NCBI GenBank assembly: GCA_934755305.1
Contig: CAKVLD010000004.1
Span: forward strand, 62,001-126,000
Direction: 5' to 3'
Length of the DNA stretch: 64,000 nt
From: an uncultured Clostridium sp.
GTDB lineage: Bacteria > Bacillota > Clostridia > Clostridiales > Clostridiaceae
Within the stretch, counting starts at the first letter, position 1; every line of letters starts with the position of its first letter. The notes beneath the pieces were generated by a model. It was not told the origin of the DNA. It made no database searches and worked only from the letters and a program-made list of their open reading frames with translations. The translations under genes and the position numbers were made by a program. Positions 19,034 through 25,580 of the stretch are shown here, piece after piece.

Positions 19034-19062
19034 TAAGGGACTGTCGCATTAGCCTTTAAAAA
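19034..19062. mobile_element. Insertion-sequence end remnant
   Basis: GGGACTGTCGCATTAGCC resembles the terminal sequence of clostridial insertion sequences, and a similar GTTGTTGCATTAGCAG recurs at 20244. No transposase frame follows directly. The family is not assigned. Confidence 0.4.
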
Positions 19063-19115
19063 GTTGTTAGTGATAAGTTCTTTTTATGTTGAAAAAGTAT
19101 ATCGGATAAAAATTG

Positions 19116-19145
19116 AGCATAGGCTTTAGCCTATGCTTTAATTTT
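19116..19145 (+). terminator. Hairpin terminator
   Basis: AGCATAGGC pairs with GCCTATGCT around TTTA and is followed by a T-rich stretch. It sits at the junction between the IS-end remnant and the broken response-regulator fragment. Confidence 0.65.
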
Positions 19146-19162
19146 AATTATATTTAATTTTT

Positions 19163-19390
19163 TTGTTTCTAAGAAATATAATTTTAGATGTATATAGACA
19201 GATTGATTTTAAAGATTTTCATATACATGAATTTAATAGTTCTTCTAATATACTTTCATATGTTAAAGAAAATAGAACTAAAAATATATATGTACTGGAT
19301 ACTGAGTATATTAATGAATACAATGGATTAAGATTAGGAAAGGAAATTAGATTTTATAGAACACAGGCAAAACATTATAGTCAAGTATAA
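19163..19390 (+). pseudogene. Fragment of an AgrA/VirR-type response-regulator receiver domain
   Basis: The 75-codon frame includes NIYVLDTEYINEYNGLRLGK and EIRFYRTQAK, which resembles the middle of the receiver domain of LytTR-type regulators (phosphoacceptor region YFLDIEL, then NGIKLGKEIRKYD). The N-terminal strand with the acidic pair and the whole C-terminal half and DNA-binding domain are missing. The open frame starts at a TTG without a Shine-Dalgarno, just after IS-like sequence. I read it as debris of a deleted regulator, possibly expressed but not functional. Confidence 0.5.
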
Positions 19391-19404
19391 GGTATAAGGA
19401 GAAA

Positions 19405-20055
19405 ATGAAAGAGATGTGTTTATCAAAAGTTATTAAAAGGTTAATAATTATAGTTACAATATTTGTTTTAGGTTTTTTTATAGGGAAATTAAAGCCTCAA
19501 AATGTAGAAGAACATAAGTATATTGATGTAGCTAGTATAAATGACAATACTACTAGTAATGAGAAAAAAACAGAAAATGATTCTTCTGCATCTTCAGATG
19601 ATAAAGATAATATTATTGATGTAGGAGAAGATATAAAGTCAGCGAACATAAATGATTATAAAGTTTATTTTAATGGAAATGAGATAGAATTGAAAAACAA
19701 ATTACTTACAATCTTAAAGCAAGACAGTTCTGAGGCTGAAATCTATATGCCTATGAAGGAATTATTAGAATATATGAATTTTAAGGTGGAATTTGATAAA
19801 GAAAAGGAATCTGTATACCTTATTATGGGACAGACAAATAATTATAATTATAATGAACCAACGGGGTCAACGAATGAAATAGATAAAGAAGCCATTGAGA
19901 TAATACAGAAGACAGGAAATTGGTCTTATATTGAGAAATATATTCCTAATATGAGTGATGAGGGGATAAAAAAAGTAGTTGAAATATATAATTCCAAACA
20001 TATGAATATTTCTGAACATAAAAAGGTATCTGATTATATAAATAAGTTTAGGTAA
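19405..20055 (+). CDS. Membrane-anchored protein with a copper-amine-oxidase-N-like domain
   Basis: A 216-residue protein with one N-terminal membrane span (about 9-27, VIKRLIIIVTIFVLGFFIG), a Ser/Asp/Lys-rich linker, then about 60 residues (DYKVYFNGNEIELKNK to EKESVYLIMG) like the stalk domain found in many clostridial cell-surface proteins. The C-terminal 60 residues contain a motif-free helical segment. AAGGAGAAA precedes the ATG. No enzymatic residues are recognised; a surface or envelope role is inferred only from the anchor. Confidence 0.7.
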   Translation: MKEMCLSKVIKRLIIIVTIFVLGFFIGKLKPQNVEEHKYIDVASINDNTTSNEKKTENDSSASSDDKDNIIDVGEDIKSANINDYKVYFNGNEIELKNKLLTILKQDSSEAEIYMPMKELLEYMNFKVEFDKEKESVYLIMGQTNNYNYNEPTGSTNEIDKEAIEIIQKTGNWSYIEKYIPNMSDEGIKKVVEIYNSKHMNISEHKKVSDYINKFR

Positions 20056-20080
20056 AATTTTTATAAGGGGGTGTGATAGG

Positions 20081-20197
20081 ATGAAAGTTTTAAGAGGATC
20101 AGCAGCAGGAACAGCAGTAGTAATAGGAGGAGCAGTAGTAGCAGGAGCAATAAAAAGTGGTAGAGGCTGTGGCTGTGGTTGTGGTTGTGGATGCTAG
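20081..20197 (+). CDS. 38-residue microprotein with a (Gly-Cys)5 tail
   Basis: Read directly: MKVLRGSAAG, then TAVVIGGAVVAGAIKSGR, then GCGCGCGCGC and stop. The Shine-Dalgarno AAGGGGGTG lies nine bases before the ATG. The middle (about residues 8-24) is a small-residue hydrophobic segment that could insert in a membrane, and the end is five alternating Gly-Cys units. I do not recognise the family. Metal or heme binding, a thiol-based role, or a precursor of a modified peptide are possible; no modifying enzyme lies next to it. It follows the anchored protein at 19405 by 25 bases and may be co-transcribed with it. Confidence 0.65.
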   Translation: MKVLRGSAAGTAVVIGGAVVAGAIKSGRGCGCGCGCGC

Positions 20198-20243
20198 TTC
20201 TATTTTATATATAAAAGTTACTTAGTAGTAAATATGAAAATAG

Positions 20244-20550
20244 AGTTGTTGCATTAGCAGTGATATACTCCCCTTATGGTAGACAGTAAAATAATAAAAC
20301 TGTTTATCATGAGGGGAGTATTTTTATGAGTAAAAAATGTAGTATTAGTGTTGGACACATTTCTCATAATACAGGTATTTCAGCAGAATCTTTTAGTAAG
20401 TTGGAATATTTTTTTGGTATGCTAAAGTCAGAAATGTATTACCTTAAAAGTTTACTTCCTACGATAAGCTTAGCAAAGCAGTAGTAGATTAAATACATTA
20501 TTACAACACTCACAGATATATAGGTAAATTGTGTATTATAGATATTATAA
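20244..20550 (+). pseudogene. IS3-family (IS150-like) insertion-sequence remnant with broken transposase
   Basis: An IS-like end (GTTGTTGCATTAGCAGTG, then TACTCCCC) is followed by an ATG at 20326 and a 52-codon frame ending at 20484. Residues FFGMLKSEMYYLK match the catalytic-core end of IS3-group transposases. In another frame directly after it, SYDKLSKAVVD, a stop codon, then IHYYNTHRYIGKL continue the same protein. So the transposase is internally deleted, frameshifted and interrupted. Nothing else is seen between 20198 and 20610. Confidence 0.75.
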
Positions 20551-20610
20551 TAGTTTAATATCTATAATATAATATATAGTATGGGATTATATTAAAAAGG
20601 GAGAGTATAG

Positions 20611-21303
20611 ATGATTGAAGTACATAAGCTTAGAAAGGTAAAGTTAAGAAGAAAAAGGCGAAGAAGATTAAAATATCTTTTTTTATTTATATTGTTAATA
20701 GTTTTTTTTATAGGGGGAAGAAGCTTCTTATTGTATAAAAAAGCAAATAGTACTATTAAATATTTAAATACTATGGGAAAAGGTGAATATGATATTCGTA
20801 ATATAAGAGATAAAAGAGAAGAATTTGAAAATGCATTAAATATAAAAGAAGTTAATTATGGATTTGATGATAATTTAAAGTTTGGAAATAATCCTAAGGT
20901 TTTAGTTTATCATCATACTGCATCATCAAAGCTTGATCCTGAGGTTATTAATAAAGATCATAAAGAAAAAGGTTGGGGAGGAATAGGATATCATTTTTAT
21001 ATAAGAAAGGATGGTAGTATATTCAGGGGGAGACCTGAGGAGTGTATAGGAGCTCATGCAATAGGTAGAAATTATGATAGTATAGGAATATGTTTAGAAG
21101 GTAATTTTGAAAATGAAGATGTTAATGAGAAGCAAAAGGAAGCATTAATTAATTTATCTATAGATATGATTATTAAATATAATTTAGAGGATTCTATAGG
21201 CCATAAAGATGTATATGAAACATTATGTCCTGGAGCACATTTTCCAATGGAAGAAGTAAAAGAAAAAATAAGTAATAGAATATTGAATCAAGTTAGTAGT
21301 TAA
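20611..21303 (+). CDS. Membrane-anchored N-acetylmuramoyl-L-alanine amidase (Amidase_2)
   Basis: Zinc amidase cleaving the lactyl-L-alanine bond of peptidoglycan. A strongly basic N-terminus and a membrane span (about 21-40) anchor it outside the cell. The amidase_2/PGRP domain covers about 93-225: YHHTASS (His101/102), GGIGYHFYIRKDGSIFRGRP, GAHAIGRNYDSIGICLEGNF, and GHKDVYETLCPG with His198 and Cys206 as the remaining metal ligands. 230 residues. It is preceded by IS debris and followed by the DnaA-box cluster. Confidence 0.9.
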   Translation: MIEVHKLRKVKLRRKRRRRLKYLFLFILLIVFFIGGRSFLLYKKANSTIKYLNTMGKGEYDIRNIRDKREEFENALNIKEVNYGFDDNLKFGNNPKVLVYHHTASSKLDPEVINKDHKEKGWGGIGYHFYIRKDGSIFRGRPEECIGAHAIGRNYDSIGICLEGNFENEDVNEKQKEALINLSIDMIIKYNLEDSIGHKDVYETLCPGAHFPMEEVKEKISNRILNQVSS

Positions 21304-21325
21304 GTGTTTAGAGAAGTTAGAAAAG

Positions 21326-21627
21326 ATATCCACAAAATAGGTTATATTGGTGTGGATAACTTATTTAGAAGAAATAGGATAAAACAAGTGTTTGCAGGGA
21401 TTGTGAGTAATGTGCATAAGTGGGCAATATATGTGGATAACTTTAGATAAAGAAAAGATTTTTATTTCTTTACTTGACACAATATATGCTGTATAACATT
21501 TTTCAACAACAATATAGAGAAAGTTGCATAAAGAATTATTATCCGTTAAAATCAGTTATATCTAAAAAAAGTTTGTCATATAGATATTCACATTATCCAC
21601 AAAACTGTGGATAAAAACTGTGGATAA
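21326..21627. promoter_or_regulatory. Cluster of DnaA boxes in an intergenic region
   Basis: Five perfect TTATCCACA/TGTGGATAA nonamers lie at 21351, 21432, 21593, 21606 and 21619. One-mismatch forms lie at 21326 (ATATCCACA) and 21411 (TGTGCATAA). The orientation is mixed and the last three are almost abutting. The 346-base gap 21304-21649 has no gene. dnaA, dnaN, rpmH and gyrB are not in the window, so this need not be the origin; a DnaA titration or regulatory cluster, or control of sfsA, is possible. Confidence 0.75.
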
Positions 21628-21649
21628 TGTTTATAACTGAGGTGAAAAA

Positions 21650-22342
21650 ATGAAGTATAATAAAAATATATTTAAGGCTATCTTTGTAAAAAGACCAAAT
21701 AGATTTAATGCAAATGTAATATATAATGGTGAAGAAATTGTAGTTCATGTTCCTAATACAGGAAGGTGCAAAGAGCTACTTATACCAGGAGTTACTGTGC
21801 TTTTAAGAGAAGAAAATAATCCAAACAGAAAAACTAAATTTGACTTAATAGCTGTATATAAAGAAGGAAAAAATATATCTATTGATTCACAAATTCCTAA
21901 TAAAGTTGTAAAGGAAGCTTTGCTTAATAAGGCTGTGGATAAGTTAGTAGAATATACAAATATATTAAGCGAAAAGACCTTTGGTTCTAGTAGATTTGAC
22001 TTTAAATTATCAAAAGATAGTGGGGAAGAGTATTATTTGGAAGTAAAAGGTGTTACTTTGGAAGAAAATGGAGAGTGTAGGTTTCCAGATGCCCCTACAG
22101 AAAGAGGTGCAAAACATTTATTAGAATTAATAGAGGTTAAGAAAAGTGGTAGAGGAGCTGGGGTTTTATTCTTAATACAAATGGAGGATGCTATAAATTT
22201 TACAGCTAATGATGAAAGAGATCCAAAGTTTGGAGAAGCTTTAAGGAAAGCTAAAAGTGAAGGTGTAGATATTTTTGCTTATTCATGTAAGGTTAATGAA
22301 GAGGGGATAACGTTAGATAAACCAATAGAAATTATTCTTTAG
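21650..22342 (+). CDS. sfsA: SfsA family protein (DNA/RNA nuclease SfsA)
   Basis: A 230-residue protein matching SfsA from end to end: FVKRPNRFNANVIYNGEEIV and HVPNTGRCKELLIPG at the N-terminus (OB-fold part), then SSRFDFKLS, EYYLEVKGVTLEENG and FPDAPTERGAKHLLEL in the restriction-endonuclease-like core. In other bacteria SfsA was named for sugar fermentation stimulation and is described as a nucleic-acid binding or nuclease protein. The ATG follows TGAGGTG. Only the upstream DnaA boxes suggest anything about its regulation. Confidence 0.92.
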   Translation: MKYNKNIFKAIFVKRPNRFNANVIYNGEEIVVHVPNTGRCKELLIPGVTVLLREENNPNRKTKFDLIAVYKEGKNISIDSQIPNKVVKEALLNKAVDKLVEYTNILSEKTFGSSRFDFKLSKDSGEEYYLEVKGVTLEENGECRFPDAPTERGAKHLLELIEVKKSGRGAGVLFLIQMEDAINFTANDERDPKFGEALRKAKSEGVDIFAYSCKVNEEGITLDKPIEIIL

Positions 22343-22376
22343 ATATTTAGTTAAAGAATAATTTCTATTTAAATTT
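22325..22376 (+). terminator. Terminator overlapping the end of sfsA
   Basis: ATAGAAATTATTCTTTA pairs with TAAAGAATAATTTCTAT (17 pairs) around ten bases. The 5' arm includes the sfsA stop codon and a T-rich stretch follows. Confidence 0.8.
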
Positions 22377-22471
22377 TTTATTTTTAAAATATATTTTATG
22401 AGATAATAGATTGTTTATAATACTATTATTAAGATTAGTTTTATAAAAATATAATAAGTTATTGGGGGGAT

Positions 22472-22897
22472 ATGATGTATTTTTTAAAGATTGAGCATAG
22501 TTTTGATAGTGCTCATTTTCTTAATGGTTATCAAGGTAAGTGTGGTAATATTCATGGACATAGATGGAAGGTTGAGGTAGAGATTAAATCTGAAAAGTTA
22601 CAAGAGGAAGGGATGTTTTCTGGAATGATTGTTGATTTTTCAGACTTAAAAAGAGATGTAAAGTGTATTATAGATTACTATGATCATGCATTAATAATAG
22701 AAAAGAAATCTATGAAGGAAAAGACTTTAGATTGTTTGAAGAAAGATGGATTTAAATTAATAGAAGTTGATTTTAGACCAACAGCAGAAAACTTTGCTTA
22801 TCATTTCTTTAAGTGTATTGAGGATAAGGGATATAAGGTCCATAGAATTACTGTATATGAAACTCCTAATAATAGTGCAACATATCAGGAGAATTAA
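22472..22897 (+). CDS. queD: 6-carboxy-5,6,7,8-tetrahydropterin synthase
   Basis: Converts dihydroneopterin triphosphate to 6-carboxytetrahydropterin in queuosine (preQ0) synthesis. The zinc histidines are His15, His28 and His30 (SAHF, NIHGHRW) and the catalytic cysteine is Cys24. DYYDHALII and the C-terminal VYETPNN are family motifs. 141 residues is standard. The start is one of two adjacent ATGs behind GGGGGG. queE follows after 11 bases. No preQ1 riboswitch was recognised upstream, and queC is not in the window. Confidence 0.93.
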   Translation: MMYFLKIEHSFDSAHFLNGYQGKCGNIHGHRWKVEVEIKSEKLQEEGMFSGMIVDFSDLKRDVKCIIDYYDHALIIEKKSMKEKTLDCLKKDGFKLIEVDFRPTAENFAYHFFKCIEDKGYKVHRITVYETPNNSATYQEN

Positions 22898-22908
22898 AGG
22901 GGGATTTT

Positions 22909-23574
22909 ATGAAGTTTAAAGTAGTAGAAAAGTTTGTAAGTGTTAATGGTGAAGGTAAGAGAGCTGGTCAATTAGCAGTATTTATTAGATTTGCAGGTTG
23001 CAATTTAGAATGTAGTTATTGTGATACAAAATGGGCTAACGACAAAGAGGTGAAATTTGAGCTATTATCAGCTGATGAAGTTTATAATTATATAAAGTCT
23101 ACTGGGATTAAAAATGTTACCTTAACAGGTGGAGAGCCTTTATTTCAAAAAAATATTAAAGAACTTTTGGAAAAATTATGTTATGATAAAAACCTTAATA
23201 TTGAGATTGAGACTAATGGTAGCATTAATCTAAAGGAATTTATTTCAATAGTAAATAGGCCTTCATTCACAATGGATTACAAGTGTCCATCAAGTAATAT
23301 GGAAGAAAAAATGTGTTTGAGTAATTTTGAATATCTTGATAAAAAAGATACTGTTAAATTTGTTGTTGGGAATATAAAAGATTTAAACAAAGTAAAAAAT
23401 ATAATAAATAAATATAAATTAATTGAAAAAACTAGTACATATATAAGTCCCGTATTTGGAAGTATAAACTTAGAAAGTATTATTAATTTTATGAAGGAAA
23501 ATAAAATGAATGGAGTAAATTTTCAAATTCAACTTCATAAAGTTATTTGGAATCCAGATAAACGAGGAGTTTAA
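22909..23574 (+). CDS. queE: 7-carboxy-7-deazaguanine synthase (radical SAM)
   Basis: Radical SAM enzyme that contracts 6-carboxytetrahydropterin to carboxydeazaguanine in the queuosine pathway. The cluster cysteines are Cys31, Cys35 and Cys38 (CNLECSYCDT), preceded by the family signature SVNGEGKRAGQLAVFIRFAG. TLTGGEPL is the SAM-binding strand and FQIQLHKVIW the C-terminal motif. 221 residues, co-transcribed with queD. Confidence 0.94.
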   Translation: MKFKVVEKFVSVNGEGKRAGQLAVFIRFAGCNLECSYCDTKWANDKEVKFELLSADEVYNYIKSTGIKNVTLTGGEPLFQKNIKELLEKLCYDKNLNIEIETNGSINLKEFISIVNRPSFTMDYKCPSSNMEEKMCLSNFEYLDKKDTVKFVVGNIKDLNKVKNIINKYKLIEKTSTYISPVFGSINLESIINFMKENKMNGVNFQIQLHKVIWNPDKRGV

Positions 23575-23709
23575 ATTATACCAATATATAATGTAATGAT
23601 TATTTAGTATTGTAATTTGCTTTTGAGAAAAATATAATTAATAATGCTATAAAATTTGTTTTTAGTCTATATTAAAAATTTAAATAGATATTATAAATAG
23701 AGACAAGAG

Positions 23710-23753
23710 AAAGGAGTAGTTACTAAAAAGTTTTTAGTAACGGGTATGTGATG
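23710..23753 (+). promoter_or_regulatory. Ribosome site separated from its start codon by a hairpin
   Basis: The only Shine-Dalgarno (AAAGGAG, 23710-23716) is over 30 bases from the start. Between them GTTACTAAAA (23719-23728) pairs perfectly with TTTTAGTAAC (23732-23741). Folding the hairpin brings the site to a normal distance from GTG 23748 or ATG 23751. An in-frame stop at 23724 rules out an earlier start. Confidence 0.6.
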
Positions 23754-24419
23754 ACTAAAGAAGCTAAATATGTACCAGAAATAAAAGGGATTTTAAGGAA
23801 GAATGTAGTGGAAGTGCCTTCAATAATAAGAAATTGTAGCGGAATAAAGATATTTGGCAAAAGAATTAAATCGTTATTATTCACAACTGATGTAGCGGTA
23901 ATAAGAAATACTAATGCAGACGCTATAATAGCAGTGTATCCTTTTACTCCACAACCATTAATAACTCAAGCCTTAGTAATGGCAGCAGATGTACCAGTAT
24001 TTTGTGGTGTTGGGGGTAGTATTACTCAAGGAAAGAGAGTTATTAATCTTGCATTGGATGCGGAATTTAAAGGTGCTATGGGAGTAGTTGTGAATGCAGC
24101 AACTTCAAATGAAGTAATAGCAGGTGTTAGAGAAACTATAGATATACCAGTTATAGTCACTATAGCTACTTTAGATGATGATTTTGACTCTAGAATAAAA
24201 GCGGGAGCGACTATTTTAAATGTTTCAGGTGGAAAAGATACTGCTAAGATAGTAAGAAAAATAAGAGGTAATTATCCAGAGTTTCCTATAATAGCAACAG
24301 GTGGTCCAACTGATGAAACTATTAAAGAAACTATTGAAGCAGGTGCTAATGCTATAACATATACACCTATTTGTACAGCTGAAATCATGGGTGAAATCAT
24401 GGACAAGTACAGAGAATAA
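23751..24419 (+). CDS. Uncharacterised TIM-barrel protein
   Basis: A 222-residue protein with the alternating strand/helix rhythm of a TIM barrel. The late segment IIATGGPTDETIKETIEAGANAITYTP looks like a standard phosphate-binding end, and the strands VPVFCGVGG and IPVIVTIATLDDDF precede it. I know related sequences only as hypothetical or 'hydrolase' proteins in clostridia and do not assign a reaction. A GTG three bases upstream is an alternative start. Translation start context is unusual (see 23710-23753). It is a single gene between the que genes and a DUF3006 gene. Confidence 0.75.
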   Translation: MTKEAKYVPEIKGILRKNVVEVPSIIRNCSGIKIFGKRIKSLLFTTDVAVIRNTNADAIIAVYPFTPQPLITQALVMAADVPVFCGVGGSITQGKRVINLALDAEFKGAMGVVVNAATSNEVIAGVRETIDIPVIVTIATLDDDFDSRIKAGATILNVSGGKDTAKIVRKIRGNYPEFPIIATGGPTDETIKETIEAGANAITYTPICTAEIMGEIMDKYRE

Positions 24420-24568
24420 CAAGTATAGAGAATAAGTTAGGAAGTAATTGAAATTTATTACGCAAAATTTTAGTTCTATGTATAAATATTTGTAAAAAAA
24501 ATTTAAATTGGCTATTAATTATGTTATACTTAGTCTGTATACCTATAAGAAAGGAGAGCATAATTAAT

Positions 24569-24790
24569 ATGAAGGAACTTTATATTATTGACAGAATAGA
24601 AGGTGACTACATTGTTATAGAATCTCCAAGTGGGGAGATGATGAATGTAGATAAAAATGAAGTAAAAGGTAACTTTGGAGAAGGGGATTGTTTAATCTTA
24701 GATAATAACTACTTTATAATAGATAAAGAATCTACTGAAAAAAGAAAAAAAGAGGTAGAAAATTTTATGAAAGGTATGTGGGATAGGTGA
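24569..24790 (+). CDS. DUF3006 domain protein
   Basis: A small soluble protein of 73 residues, ELYIIDRIEGDYIVIESPSG followed by a beta-rich middle and a charged helical tail. This matches DUF3006, a family of unknown role common in Firmicutes. An upstream in-frame ATG at 24521 is rejected, since it lies in what looks like the -10 region (TATACT, 24525); the ATG at 24569 follows AAGGAGAG. Its stop overlaps the start of lepB (TGATG), implying coupled translation. Confidence 0.8.
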   Translation: MKELYIIDRIEGDYIVIESPSGEMMNVDKNEVKGNFGEGDCLILDNNYFIIDKESTEKRKKEVENFMKGMWDR

Positions 24791-25452
24791 TGAATGAAGA
24801 TAAGGGAGATATCATAGAAGAAAAAATAGGAGATGTTAATAATGTAACTTCAGAAGAAGTTATAGCAGATGTTTCTGTAGAGAATGAGGAAGCTACAGAA
24901 GTAAAAGGGGAAGAACAAAAGAAATCTTGGAAGAATAATTTCTTTTTTGAATGGATAGTACCATTAGCAGCAGCAGTTGTTATTGCGTTGCTTATAAAAC
25001 ACTTTTTAATTTTTAAAGTATATATTCCTTCAGGCTCTATGATTCCTACTTTAAATGTAGGAGATCATTTATTTGTTACTAGAGTTTATAATTTAGATAA
25101 CATAAAAAGGGGAGATATATTAGTATTTGATTCAAAAGAGTTAAACGATGTGCTAATAAAAAGAGTTATAGGTTTACCAGGAGATAAAGTTGTCATTAAG
25201 GATGGAAAAGTATCTGTTAATGGTGAAGAACTTGATGAAAGTTATGTGGTAAATCATGAATCTGAAGAAGAAGCTAGTAGATATGATGGTGAATATGATG
25301 TTCCGGAAGGAAAGTATTTTTTCTTAGGTGATAATAGACCAGTATCATATGATGCTAGAAAGTGGAGAAATCCGTATATTGATGGAGAAGATATTAAGGC
25401 TAAAGCTCAAATAAAAGTATATCCATTTAGTGATTTTGGTAGTATTAAATAA
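24790..25452 (+). CDS. lepB: Signal peptidase I
   Basis: Membrane serine protease that removes signal peptides from secreted proteins. The catalytic serine is Ser83 in IPSGSMIPTL and the general-base lysine is Lys124 in DVLIKRVIGLPGD; GDNRPVSYDARKWR is box E. There is one membrane span at about 53-75. An acidic N-terminal extension of about 45 residues, rich in Glu and Val, precedes the membrane span, longer than in many Gram-positive type I peptidases. The ATG overlaps the DUF3006 stop; a GTG three bases earlier is an alternative. Confidence 0.94.
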   Translation: MNEDKGDIIEEKIGDVNNVTSEEVIADVSVENEEATEVKGEEQKKSWKNNFFFEWIVPLAAAVVIALLIKHFLIFKVYIPSGSMIPTLNVGDHLFVTRVYNLDNIKRGDILVFDSKELNDVLIKRVIGLPGDKVVIKDGKVSVNGEELDESYVVNHESEEEASRYDGEYDVPEGKYFFLGDNRPVSYDARKWRNPYIDGEDIKAKAQIKVYPFSDFGSIK

Positions 25453-25580
25453 CAGTTTTTTTAAAGTTGAAAAGGGAAATATATAAATAGAAGAGTAATT
25501 TTCTATAAAAGTATATCCATTTGATAATGTAATTAAATTGAGGGTAGTTTTATAAACTAAGGAAAGAGGTGGATGTATTT

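Noticed and set aside
19163..19390. Functional response regulator
   Set aside because: Only the middle of a receiver domain is present and the DNA-binding half is missing.
21326..21627. Chromosomal replication origin
   Set aside because: The DnaA boxes are real, but dnaA, dnaN and rpmH are absent and no clear unwinding element was found, so oriC is not called.
22343..22471. preQ1 riboswitch before queD
   Set aside because: The leader is AT-rich and I could not find the compact preQ1 pseudoknot motif.
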